From Planctomycetaceae bacterium (GTDB taxonomy: Bacteria; Planctomycetota; Planctomycetia; Pirellulales; UBA1268): a stretch of 42,796 nt of DNA. The stretch covers positions 1 through 42,796 of the forward strand of contig CANFQO010000021.1 of NCBI GenBank assembly GCA_947449135.1, given 5' to 3'. The notes beneath the pieces are model-generated. The model did no database searches. It was not told the DNA's origin and saw only the letters and a list, made by a program, of their open reading frames with translations. A program made the translations under genes and the position numbers. Of this stretch, positions 9,434-16,955 are shown piece after piece (position 1 is the stretch's first letter; each line of letters starts with the position of its first letter).

Positions 9434-10180
9434 TTAGGCGACCAGCCGCATCTCGGGCACTTCGCCGGTGATGCCGATCACGAATTCCTCGAAGATCTTC
9501 ACGTCGAGCGCCGAGGCAGTCTCCGCCTCGGGATGGAACTGCGTGCCGATCGCCACCCAGCCCTCGACGGCACTCTCGATCGCTTCGATCACGCCGTCCG
9601 GAGCCCGGGCGGTCACTTTGAAGCTCTCGGCGACGTCGTCGATGCCCATATGGTGCATGCTGTTGACGCGGATTTCGCCGTCGCCATAGACGCGCTCCAT
9701 CACCGTACCCGGCTCCACGACGAGGGCATGCCGGTGGGACTGATCGATCGGATCCTTGTGGGGGATCGCCTTGGGCAGATCCTCGGGGATGTGCAGGAAG
9801 AGCGTGCCACCCTCGGTGATGTTGAGCAGTTGCATGCCACTGCCGATCGCCAGCACGGGCATGTGCCGGGCGCAGATGTGCTTGGCCAGCAGGCGGTCAA
9901 AATCCTCCCGTCGGGCGTCCATCGGCCGCACTGCAGGATGCGGCATGTAGCCGTCGCGACGCGGATCGAGGTCGGCCCCTCCCACCATCACCACGCCGTC
10001 GAGCATGTCGAGCAGGCGAACGACGTCTTCCTCATCGGCCAACGGCGGCAGGATCACAGGGATGCCACCCGCGGCGGTGATGCCGTCGTAGTAGCCAGCC
10101 GCAACGAACGAGAGGGCAGCGTGCTCCTTGCGGGTCGAGCGGTAGTCGGTGTTGATGCCAATGAGGGGTTTGACAGCCAT
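9434..10180 (-). CDS. Class-I glutamine amidotransferase-like protein (peptidase C26 type), nucleophile missing
   Basis: Resembles gamma-glutamyl-GABA hydrolase (PuuD) and other C26 enzymes; 248 residues. Family landmarks are GYYDGITAAGGIPVILPP, DGVVMVGGADLDPRRDG, and the C-terminal His-Glu pair in GTQFHPEAE (His216, Glu218). At the nucleophile elbow the usual G-I-C-R-G reads AIGSGMQLLN, so the catalytic Cys is Gly113 (codon ggc). Hydrolysis of a gamma-glutamyl bond is therefore unlikely by the normal mechanism, and a binding or regulatory role is more likely. The start is supported by AGAGGA shortly upstream of the ATG. The gene stands alone and gives no pathway hint. Confidence 0.75.
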   Translation of the reverse strand: MAVKPLIGINTDYRSTRKEHAALSFVAAGYYDGITAAGGIPVILPPLADEEDVVRLLDMLDGVVMVGGADLDPRRDGYMPHPAVRPMDARREDFDRLLAKHICARHMPVLAIGSGMQLLNITEGGTLFLHIPEDLPKAIPHKDPIDQSHRHALVVEPGTVMERVYGDGEIRVNSMHHMGIDDVAESFKVTARAPDGVIEAIESAVEGWVAIGTQFHPEAETASALDVKIFEEFVIGITGEVPEMRLVA

Positions 10181-10722
10181 GGGGTTCCTCTGAAAAAGCG
10201 ACGAGCCGGCATCCTGCCGACCGGCCCGGCGACGTGGTGGTCAGGTATGACCCCCGCATGCCGCTGGCTGACTCCCACCCCGCATGCCGCCCCACGGAAT
10301 ACCAGCCGAGAGGCAGGGCACGATGCCAGGGTTCACCACGCCATGTGGGGCGCGGGCCAGGCAGCGTCATCCCTAACGCTTCGACCTTCATCCTGTCGGG
10401 GCCGCACGCCGGGCGGGTGCCATCCTGGCACCGGGCCGGCACCCCACCGGGGCACCGGGCCAATTCCGTCGTTCGAGCCACGATCCGATCAACTCAGCCG
10501 ATCACAACGGATCCTTCCGTTGATCGCGTCCTGCGAGTGCCTCACGGCTGCCGCAGACGCAACGGGCGAGAACGTATCGGGCCGACGACGCAAGGCAAGG
10601 ATTTTTCTGATTTTGTGGTCACAGACGCCCTCACCCACCATATCGAGTGCTAGCACGCCCGGTGCTAGCAGATTGAGGCAGGGCGTATCCCCGCATGCGG
10701 GCGTGGAAACGAGTGTGGTGTT
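10181..10722. other. Gene-free stretch with short palindromes and repeats
   Basis: About 540 bases with no convincing gene; the open frames crossing it have no recognisable protein features. It holds a hairpin CAACGGA-TCCT-TCCGTTG near 10508-10525, a direct repeat of GGCACCGGGCC (10427-10437 and 10451-10461), two copies of the self-complementary octamer TGCTAGCA (10648-10655 and 10663-10670), and a perfect 12-base palindrome CCCGCATGCGGG (10690-10701). It lies 3' of miaA and 5' of the amidotransferase-like gene on the minus strand, so terminators and a promoter are expected here. Confidence 0.5.
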
Positions 10723-11721
10723 TTAGGCCCCAATCCAGACGGCAGACTGAAAACTCCGCAGCCATGTCAGCTGCCGTTTGGCGAGCTGTCGCGTCCGTTG
10801 CTGGGTGAGAGCGATCGCCTGCGCAAGCGTCAGTCGCCCTGCCAGGACCTCGAGGGCCTCGGCATAGCCCGCTGATTGCCGGGCGGTGGCACCAATGCCT
10901 CCAGGCCTGCCGACGGCAGCCCGCGTCTCCTCGAGAAGTCCCTCGGCAAACATGCTTTCCACCCGGCGATCGATCCGCTCGCGGAGCGTCCGCCGTGGCT
11001 GGTCGAGGATCATCATCTGCCGCGCAAACACAGGATGCGGCGGCCGTGGGCTGCCCCACGACGATGGCAGCGGCCGTCCCGTTGTCTCTATCACCTCCAA
11101 CGCCCGGATGATTCGGCGCGCATCGTGCGAATGAATCCGGGCTGCCGCCACCGGATCGACCGCCGCCAGCCGGTTGTGCAGGGGACCGGTTCCCGACTGC
11201 TGCACCTCCTCCTCCAGCCGCCGCCGGAAGTCGGGGTCGCCTGGCGGCTGCGGATCGAGGCCGTCGCGGAGCGCGCGGAGGTAGAGCGGCGTCCCTCCCA
11301 CGAAGAGCACCCGTTTTCCACGGCTGCGACAGGCTTCCACGGCGGCCGCTGCGTCCGCCAGCCACCGGGCCACGGTGTAAATTTCGCTTGGCCCCACGAT
11401 GTCGACGACATGGTGCGGAATCTCCGCCCGCTGGGCCGGCGTGGGCTTGGCCGTGCCGATGTCGAGCCCCCGATAAACCGCCATCGAGTCGACGCTCACG
11501 ATTTCGGCGTCGAGCCGGCGAGCCAGAAGCAGGCTGAGGGCTGTTTTTCCAGACGCCGTGGGCCCGGAGAGGATCCAGCAGTCGTCGCCGAGGACCGGTC
11601 CGGGCAGGGCTGCCGGGGCCGCTTCCCCTTGGGCGAATGCCCCGTTCGGGCATGCTAGAGTTGAGGGCCCCTCCGGACCGGCCGGCAGGGCAGCCTTGTG
11701 CTGGTGACTGTCTGGAGCCAT
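10723..11721 (-). CDS. miaA: tRNA dimethylallyltransferase
   Basis: Adds the isopentenyl group to A37 of tRNAs that read codons starting with U. The P-loop ILSGPTASGKTAL is followed by EIVSVDSMAVYRGLDIGTAKP, HHVVDIVGPSE and the FVGGTPLYLRAL motif; the C-terminal TRQLAKRQLTWLR is the usual family ending. The ATG at 11721 gives 332 residues, of which the first 45 form a poorly conserved Ala/Pro-rich leader. A further in-frame ATG at 11796 would run into hisE and is less likely. The start codon lies two bases from the hisE start on the other strand. Confidence 0.93.
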   Translation of the reverse strand: MAPDSHQHKAALPAGPEGPSTLACPNGAFAQGEAAPAALPGPVLGDDCWILSGPTASGKTALSLLLARRLDAEIVSVDSMAVYRGLDIGTAKPTPAQRAEIPHHVVDIVGPSEIYTVARWLADAAAAVEACRSRGKRVLFVGGTPLYLRALRDGLDPQPPGDPDFRRRLEEEVQQSGTGPLHNRLAAVDPVAAARIHSHDARRIIRALEVIETTGRPLPSSWGSPRPPHPVFARQMMILDQPRRTLRERIDRRVESMFAEGLLEETRAAVGRPGGIGATARQSAGYAEALEVLAGRLTLAQAIALTQQRTRQLAKRQLTWLRSFQSAVWIGA

Positions 11722-11723
11722 CG

Positions 11724-12107
11724 ATGCGTCGGTTGGGTGAAACCCTCGAAAACCTGGAGCGGGTGGTGGCGGCGCGGAAGGGAGATCCTTCGGCACGATC
11801 CTACACCAGTCGGCTGCTCGCCGGCGGCGTGCCCGCCATCGGCGCCAAGGTCACCGAAGAGGCCGGCGAATTGGTGGTGGCCGCCGACCGTGAAACCGAC
11901 GACCGCGTCGTCTCCGAAGCCGCCGACCTCGTCTACCACATGCTTGTCCTGCTCGCCTGCCGCGGCGTCGGGCTTTCCCAGGTAGAGGACGAACTCGCCC
12001 GCCGCTTCGGCATCTCCGGCCTCGATGAAAAAGCCTCCCGCACCGCCGGGGCCGGCCACCAGGCCTCCCCACCCTCGCCCCAACGCACCGACGGAGCCAC
12101 CTCGTGA
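11724..12107 (+). CDS. hisE: Phosphoribosyl-ATP pyrophosphatase
   Basis: Second step of histidine synthesis: hydrolyses phosphoribosyl-ATP to phosphoribosyl-AMP. The product is 127 residues from the ATG at 11724, which has GGAG six bases upstream (11714-11717). The MazG-like helical core is clear in LLAGGVPAIGAKVTEEAGEL with the metal-binding EEAGE, and in EAADLVYHMLVLLA. It is a stand-alone HisE, not fused to HisI. The tail after about residue 105 is low-complexity. The last codon overlaps the hisG start as GTGA. Confidence 0.93.
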   Translation: MRRLGETLENLERVVAARKGDPSARSYTSRLLAGGVPAIGAKVTEEAGELVVAADRETDDRVVSEAADLVYHMLVLLACRGVGLSQVEDELARRFGISGLDEKASRTAGAGHQASPPSPQRTDGATS

Positions 12108-12973
12108 GTGATCACGCCAAAACACCGCTGCTGCGGATCGGAGTTCCCAGCAAGGGACGCCTCGCGGAAATCTCCGCCCAGCTCCTCAACGACGCAGGCG
12201 TTTCCTTTCGCCGCAACGAGCGGAGCCTGTTTGCGCTGTGCCGCGGCATGCCGGTCGAGGTGATCTTCCTGCGCACCGACGACATCCCGGTGCTCACGGC
12301 CGAGGGGGCGATTGACCTGGGCATCACGGGGGCCGACCTGGTGGCCGAGAGCGGTTCGCCGCTCGTGCACCGTCTCGACCTCGGCATCGGCTCATGCCGG
12401 CTGGCTCTCTGTGTCGCCGACGACTCCCCCGTGACCGACGCGCGGCAGCTCGCCGGCAAGCGGGTCGCCACCAGCTTCCCACGCATCACGCGGCAGTGGC
12501 TGGCGGAACGTGGCGTTGAGGCCCACTTCGTGGAGCTTTCCGGCAGCGTCGAGATCATGATCAATCTGGGCGTCGCCGACGCGATCGTCGATCTGGTCGA
12601 GACGGGCAGCACGCTCGCGGCCAACCGTCTCCGCGTGCTCGACGAGATCGGCCGCTATGAAACCGTGCTCGTGCAGAACCAAAAGGTCCGTGACGCGGCC
12701 ACGGCCGACCGGATCGTACGGCGGTTGGAGGGGATCGTGATCGCCCGCAACTGGTCGCTGCTCGAATACAACGTGCCCCGAACACGGCTGGCAGAGGCAG
12801 AAAAGATCACGCCCGGCTTCAACTCGCCGACGGTCAGCGGCCTGGAAGATCCCGATTGGTGCGCCGTGCGATCGATGGTGAAGCGGGGCGAGGCCCACGC
12901 GATCATGGAGCGGCTCGACGCCATCGGCGCCTCGGCGATCATCGAAACACAGATCGCCAACTGCCGTCTCTAA
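12104..12973 (+). CDS. hisG: ATP phosphoribosyltransferase, long form
   Basis: First committed step of histidine synthesis, joining ATP and PRPP. The product is 289 residues, the long form with a C-terminal regulatory ACT-like domain (GFNSPTVSGLEDPDWCAV to the end), so no HisZ partner is expected and histidine feedback is likely from family knowledge. The N-terminus shows IGVPSKGRLAE, the middle ITGADLVAE, and the PRPP loop region DAIVDLVETGSTLAANRL. The start is GTG at 12104, overlapping the hisE stop. The palindrome at 12980 follows seven bases after the stop. Confidence 0.95.
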   Translation: MSDHAKTPLLRIGVPSKGRLAEISAQLLNDAGVSFRRNERSLFALCRGMPVEVIFLRTDDIPVLTAEGAIDLGITGADLVAESGSPLVHRLDLGIGSCRLALCVADDSPVTDARQLAGKRVATSFPRITRQWLAERGVEAHFVELSGSVEIMINLGVADAIVDLVETGSTLAANRLRVLDEIGRYETVLVQNQKVRDAATADRIVRRLEGIVIARNWSLLEYNVPRTRLAEAEKITPGFNSPTVSGLEDPDWCAVRSMVKRGEAHAIMERLDAIGASAIIETQIANCRL

Positions 12974-12979
12974 AAAAAG

Positions 12980-13042
12980 AAAAATAGGGACGGGAGTGAC
13001 TTTTGCGACACCGACGGGAAATTGACTCCCGTCCCTATTTTT
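12980..13042. repeat. Dispersed palindrome, family 2, copy A
   Basis: Perfect 18-bp inverted repeat: AAAAATAGGGACGGGAGT (12980-12997) and its exact complement at 13025-13042, around a 27-base loop. Bases 12985-13041 match 13541-13597 (copy B) at 54 of 57 positions in the same orientation, loop included. It lies directly after hisG and can fold into a terminator-like hairpin ending in a T run. A third copy with a different loop is at 31142-31220. Confidence 0.85.
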
Positions 13043-13064
13043 CCCAGCGTCCGGTTAGAACAGC

Positions 13065-13304
13065 ATGACGCCGACAGTATTTCGAGAAGGACCGTATCGC
13101 TTCTTTTTCTTCTCTCGTGAGGAGACAAGAATGCACGTCCATGTGTCGCATCCGGACGGTGAGGCGAAGTTTTGGCTGTCGCCGGACGTTAAACTCGCCA
13201 AGCAAACTGGACTTGGAGATCACGTCATCAGTGAAGCAAGGCAGCTGGTAGTAGATCACTTGCAGGAGATCGTCGATGCCTGGAACAAGCACTTTGGCGG
13301 TTGA
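13065..13304 (+). CDS. DUF4160 family small protein
   Basis: A 79-residue protein with the DUF4160 pattern: TVFREGPYRFFFFSREE, HVHVSHPDGEAKFWL, then a helix ending in WNKHFGG. Proteins of this family are commonly encoded beside DUF2442 proteins, as here, and such pairs are often suspected to be toxin-antitoxin-like modules. No biochemical activity can be read from the sequence. The gene overlaps the DUF2442 gene by 29 bases, and the pair lies between two near-identical palindromes. The ribosome-binding site is weak. Confidence 0.85.
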   Translation: MTPTVFREGPYRFFFFSREETRMHVHVSHPDGEAKFWLSPDVKLAKQTGLGDHVISEARQLVVDHLQEIVDAWNKHFGG

Positions 13305-13524
13305 GATATCGCACGTCTCGCAGCACGGGCTGTGGGTGCTGCTGGATGCAGAGGAACTGTTCCTGCCGTTCGAACAGTTCCCATGGTTTCGCAACGCAAC
13401 GATTGCGCAGATCTGTTCGGTAGAGCGACCAACCGACGACCACCTTTACTGGAAACAGTTGGATATTGACTTGTCCGTGCAGTCGATTCGCAACCCTGCG
13501 GCTTTTCCGCTGATCGCCCGCTGA
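13276..13524 (+). CDS. DUF2442 family small protein
   Basis: An 82-residue protein with typical DUF2442 features: a short beta-rich start (VEISHVSQHGLWVLLD), the FPWFRNATIAQI segment, and HLYWKQLDIDLSVQSI near the end. It overlaps the DUF4160 gene by 29 bases, so the two are almost certainly co-expressed. A role as the partner or neutraliser of the DUF4160 protein is inferred from context only. The right-hand palindrome starts 17 bases after its stop. Confidence 0.85.
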   Translation: MPGTSTLAVEISHVSQHGLWVLLDAEELFLPFEQFPWFRNATIAQICSVERPTDDHLYWKQLDIDLSVQSIRNPAAFPLIAR

Positions 13525-13540
13525 TCCGGAAATTGGAAAT

Positions 13541-13597
13541 TGGGGACGGGAGTGAATTTTGCGATACCGACGGGAAATTGACTCCCGTCCCTATTTT
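13541..13597. repeat. Dispersed palindrome, family 2, copy B
   Basis: GGGACGGGAGT (13543-13553) pairs with ACTCCCGTCCC (13581-13591). The 57 bases match copy A at 54 positions, including the loop. Its last base is the first base of the stop codon (TGA, 13597-13599) of the convergent amidohydrolase gene. Together with copy A it brackets the DUF4160-DUF2442 pair in direct orientation. Confidence 0.85.
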
Positions 13598-14841
13598 CAG
13601 ATGACGCGGCCGCGGCGGAGCGTGGCGACAATCTGCGTGGCGGGATCGAGCACGGCTTCGCTGGGGTCGGCATGCGGCGAACACGGCCTGAGGATGGCGA
13701 GATTGGCGAAACGTCCTGGTGAGAGAGTGCCGCAGCGACGTTCGAAGGCCAGTGCCCACGCGCCATGCTGTGTGGCCATCGCCAAGGCTTCGGCTGGGTT
13801 CACCACACCGCCGTCGACAAGCGCACGGCACTCGGCAAGCACAGACAGATCTGGGTTCGACGCTCGGCTATCGGTGCCGACCGCCATGCGGATGCCCGCG
13901 GCTCGAAAGGCTTCGACCGGCGGCAGCCTGCCGGAGAGCGCCAGCGTGGTCCGCGGGCAGACAACCACGCAGAGCCTGTCGCGATAGCGGGCGAGTCGCG
14001 AGAGCGCGGTCTGATCCTCCGGCAGAAACGTGCCGTGCACCACGACGCCCCGCGGTGCTCTCGCTAGGAGCGTGATCCAGTCGGCCACCGACAGGAGCCG
14101 CGGCGGCGATTCAGGCTGCCAGGCCCCCAACTGTTCGAGCAATGTGCGGAACGCGCCGCCGCCCGTCGCCAGCAGTTCCGCCTCGTCGCGGCTCTCGGCC
14201 AGATGCATCATCACCGGCAGCCGCCGACGCACCGCCTCGCCGACCGCCTGACGGCCGAGGGGCTCCGCCACGGAATAGGGTGCGTGGGGGGAGACGCCGG
14301 TGCAGGTTCCCTCCGAGTTCATCCGCTCCAGATCCCGCACGAGCGACGACCGGGCCGCATGCACGGCGGCGGGCGACAGGCCGAGCGTCTCGCGAAACAC
14401 CCGTACGAGCGGACCAGCATGGCCGGCCACCGGATGCGATGCCGTCGCGATCTCGCCGATGGCAGTCACCCCGGCCGCCGCCGATTGCTTGAGCCCGCTG
14501 GCGACCGCGGCCGCCAGCCTCGCTGCCTCATCGGTGCCTGAAGCGGCCCGCGACCGGCGCATTGCCACCACGCGCTCGATCCACGCGGGCAGGCCACCGC
14601 CGGCGGGCAGTGGATGGTCGAGGTCGGAAAACTCCAGATGCGTGTGCGCGTTGACGAGCCCCGGCAGGATAATCGCATCGCCGAGGTCGTGCACCGGCCC
14701 GGAGGGCTGGCCGCGGCCGACGCCCGAGATCCTGCCCCGCTCGATCCGCACCCAGCCATTTTCGATCGGATCGGTAGCGATCGGCAGCACATGCCGGGCC
14801 CGCATCGTGATCGGCGTCGTGGGAAGGCGACCCCAGTTCAC
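13597..14841 (-). CDS. mqnX: Aminofutalosine deaminase-like amidohydrolase
   Basis: A metal-dependent amidohydrolase of 414 residues. It has the NAHTHLEFSD metal motif, further ligands in MMHLAESRDE and VVVHGTFL, and the catalytic Asp in VGTDSRASNPDLS. It is last in an operon with mqnA and mqnC, so deamination of aminodeoxyfutalosine in menaquinone synthesis is the best reading; alone, the sequence would only say adenosine/guanine-deaminase-like. The start is GTG at 14841, overlapping the mqnC stop as GTGA; an ATG at 14805 is an alternative. The stop abuts a family-2 palindrome. Confidence 0.7.
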   Translation of the reverse strand: MNWGRLPTTPITMRARHVLPIATDPIENGWVRIERGRISGVGRGQPSGPVHDLGDAIILPGLVNAHTHLEFSDLDHPLPAGGGLPAWIERVVAMRRSRAASGTDEAARLAAAVASGLKQSAAAGVTAIGEIATASHPVAGHAGPLVRVFRETLGLSPAAVHAARSSLVRDLERMNSEGTCTGVSPHAPYSVAEPLGRQAVGEAVRRRLPVMMHLAESRDEAELLATGGGAFRTLLEQLGAWQPESPPRLLSVADWITLLARAPRGVVVHGTFLPEDQTALSRLARYRDRLCVVVCPRTTLALSGRLPPVEAFRAAGIRMAVGTDSRASNPDLSVLAECRALVDGGVVNPAEALAMATQHGAWALAFERRCGTLSPGRFANLAILRPCSPHADPSEAVLDPATQIVATLRRGRVI

Positions 14842-15989
14842 GGCGTCGTCGCCGCGACGGGCAACTGCACCGCCCGGGCTTTTTCCCGCGCGGGATCGAC
14901 CGGCGAGGCCGGCGCATCCTCCTCAAAGAGCTCATAAAAAACGTTGCGACGCCGCGGGACCCAGCCCAGCTCCGAGATCGCCGATCGCATCTGCTCGAGC
15001 GTGAGGTGGTGCACGGTGCCCGCCGCACTCACCACATTTTCTTCGATCATCAGGCTACCCATGTCGTTGGCACCGAAGAGCAGCGCGAGCTGGCCGATCT
15101 CTCGCCCCTGCGTCACCCAACTCGACTGGATGTTCGGCACGTTGTCGAGATAGAGCCGGGCCACGGCCTGCGTCTTCAGGTATTCGAAGGGACCAGACGG
15201 CGGGATGTCGGCCATCTCCGTGTTCTCAGGCTGGAACGACCAGCAGATGAAGGCGGTCAGGCCGCCCGTCTCGTCCTGCAGTTGCCGCAGCCGCTCCAGA
15301 TGTTCGATCCGCTCTGGGAGGGTTTCGATGTGGCCGAACATCATCGTCGCGGTGCTGCGACCGCCGAGTTCGTGCCACTGACGGTGCACCTCCAGCCAGT
15401 CGTCGGTGAGCACCTTGCCGCGGGTCATCGCCTGTCGCACCCGATCGACGAGGATCTCGCCACCGCCCCCCGGCAGCGAGCCTAAGCCAGCACGGGCCAG
15501 CCGTTCGAGCACCTCCCGCAGCGGCCGCTTCGATATCTTCGTGAAATGGTAGATCTCGGGCGGCGAAAAGCCGTGAACGTTCACCTGCGGAAAGCGGGCC
15601 TTGATGTCGTGGAGCAGTTCCTCATACCACTCGAGCGAGAGCGTCGGGTGGAGCCCGCCCTGCATGAGGATCTGATCGCCACCAAGGGCAACCGTCTCCT
15701 CGATCTTGGTGAGCAGCGTCTCCCGGTCGAGCACGTAGCCTTCGGGATGCTTCGGCCCTCGGTAGAAGGCGCAAAAGTCACAGACCGCCGTGCAGACGTT
15801 CGTGTAGTTGATGTTGCGGTCAATGTTGTAGGTGCGATAGGGCTCGGGGTGGAGCCGCCGCGTGACCGCGTCTGCCGCCCTGCCGATCGCGGCCAGTTCA
15901 CGCGACTCGAGCAGGCGGACAGCGTCCGCAAACTCCAGCCTGCGTCCGGCCACAGTGTCGTCGAGGATGCGTCGGATCGAAGCGGTCAT
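14838..15989 (-). CDS. mqnC: Cyclic dehypoxanthinyl futalosine synthase (radical SAM)
   Basis: A radical-SAM enzyme that cyclises dehypoxanthine futalosine in the futalosine menaquinone pathway. The iron-sulfur cluster motif is CTAVCDFC in NINYTNVCTAVCDFCAFYR. Family-typical stretches follow: MQGGLHPTLSLEWYEEL, GGGGEILVDRVRQ, TATMMFGHIET, SSWVTQGREIGQ and FGANDMGSLMIEENVVS. These favour MqnC over the related MqnE. The start is taken at ATG 15989 (MTASIRRILDD); a TTG at 16046 overlapping the mqnA stop is possible but gives an atypical leader. The product is 383 residues. Confidence 0.88.
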   Translation of the reverse strand: MTASIRRILDDTVAGRRLEFADAVRLLESRELAAIGRAADAVTRRLHPEPYRTYNIDRNINYTNVCTAVCDFCAFYRGPKHPEGYVLDRETLLTKIEETVALGGDQILMQGGLHPTLSLEWYEELLHDIKARFPQVNVHGFSPPEIYHFTKISKRPLREVLERLARAGLGSLPGGGGEILVDRVRQAMTRGKVLTDDWLEVHRQWHELGGRSTATMMFGHIETLPERIEHLERLRQLQDETGGLTAFICWSFQPENTEMADIPPSGPFEYLKTQAVARLYLDNVPNIQSSWVTQGREIGQLALLFGANDMGSLMIEENVVSAAGTVHHLTLEQMRSAISELGWVPRRRNVFYELFEEDAPASPVDPAREKARAVQLPVAATTP

Positions 15990-16042
15990 GATCGTTGTTG
16001 GAATCCCTGAAGGCTGCCTGCAGCCGGAATCATACCCAGAAA

Positions 16043-16876
16043 TCAAACGCTCGACGCCAGTGACACCGCGACGTCGAAGCCCGCAGGCGCCAGCGCCATG
16101 GCCTCGGCATGCCGATAGAAACGGGCCAGCGCAGCCCGCTCTCGCGGCCCGAGTTCGTAATGGAGATTGTCACGGAGATAGCTCAGGCACTGTGGCACCG
16201 TGAGGCCGTGCGACGCCGCCTCGGCGGCAGCGATCGACGCCAGATTCGCCCGGCCGGCATCGCGGGCTGCTGTCAGGAGGGGCTCAACATGCCGCATATC
16301 GACACCAGAGCGGGCGGCCCAGACGGCAAACACGAACGGCAGCCCCGTCCAACGGCACCACTCGTCACCAAGATCCCAGATCAGCTGAAACGATCCTCGC
16401 TGCGAGCCGATCGCCCGATCGCCGATCAGGAGCACGGCGTCCGCCGACGTGTCGGCCAGGCCAGCACCGATCGGCAGCACCTCCACCTGCGGGACGACAC
16501 CATGTTGTTCTGCCAGCAGGATCCGTGCCAGCGTGGCACTCGTCCGCGATCCCTCGTCCACAGCCAGCCTCGCCACTCGGCCAGGCTGGGTGCGAAAGTA
16601 GAGCTTCACGCTCATCACCGGGCCACGGCAGCCGATACAGGCGTCGGAGACAACGCGATAGCCGTCGCCCCGAAACAGTTCGATCGACGGAATGAGGGCC
16701 ACGTCGAGCCGACCCGCCGACAGCTGATCCGCCAGCCGGCTGGGAAGATCGTAGGCCACGCCAATGCCCCTAGCCGCCAGTCCATAGACCAATGGCTTGG
16801 TGTTGAGATATTGCACGGCCCCGATGCGGATGGCCGAACCTTCGAACGGCGGCTGGACGGGGAGTCGATTGACCAT
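16043..16876 (-). CDS. mqnA: Chorismate dehydratase
   Basis: First enzyme of the futalosine route to menaquinone: dehydrates chorismate to 3-enolpyruvylbenzoate. It has 277 residues and a periplasmic-binding-protein fold. Typical stretches are IGAVQYLNTKPLVYGL at the start, DVALIPSIELFR, VLLIGDRAIG and TGLPFVFAVWAAR. It is first in the operon mqnA-mqnC-deaminase on the minus strand. The ATG has AGGA about eight bases upstream. The genes for the other futalosine steps are not in this window. Confidence 0.9.
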   Translation of the reverse strand: MVNRLPVQPPFEGSAIRIGAVQYLNTKPLVYGLAARGIGVAYDLPSRLADQLSAGRLDVALIPSIELFRGDGYRVVSDACIGCRGPVMSVKLYFRTQPGRVARLAVDEGSRTSATLARILLAEQHGVVPQVEVLPIGAGLADTSADAVLLIGDRAIGSQRGSFQLIWDLGDEWCRWTGLPFVFAVWAARSGVDMRHVEPLLTAARDAGRANLASIAAAEAASHGLTVPQCLSYLRDNLHYELGPRERAALARFYRHAEAMALAPAGFDVAVSLASSV

Positions 16877-16955
16877 GGTGGGTAGTCCTGCGGTGCGCTC
16901 TCAGTGAAGAACCGCAGAGGCCAGCTGAATATAACCGCAGGGAGCCCCCCGGCTT

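Noticed and set aside
10234-10653. Open frame of 139 codons in the gap between the amidotransferase-like gene and miaA
   Set aside because: It has no ribosome-binding site, an odd residue mix rich in Arg, Pro and His, and crosses several palindromes. I see no support for translation.
15990-16046. TTG start for mqnC overlapping the mqnA stop
   Set aside because: The extra 19 residues do not resemble the MqnC N-terminus, and TTG is a weaker start than the ATG at 15989, although the overlap would fit coupling.
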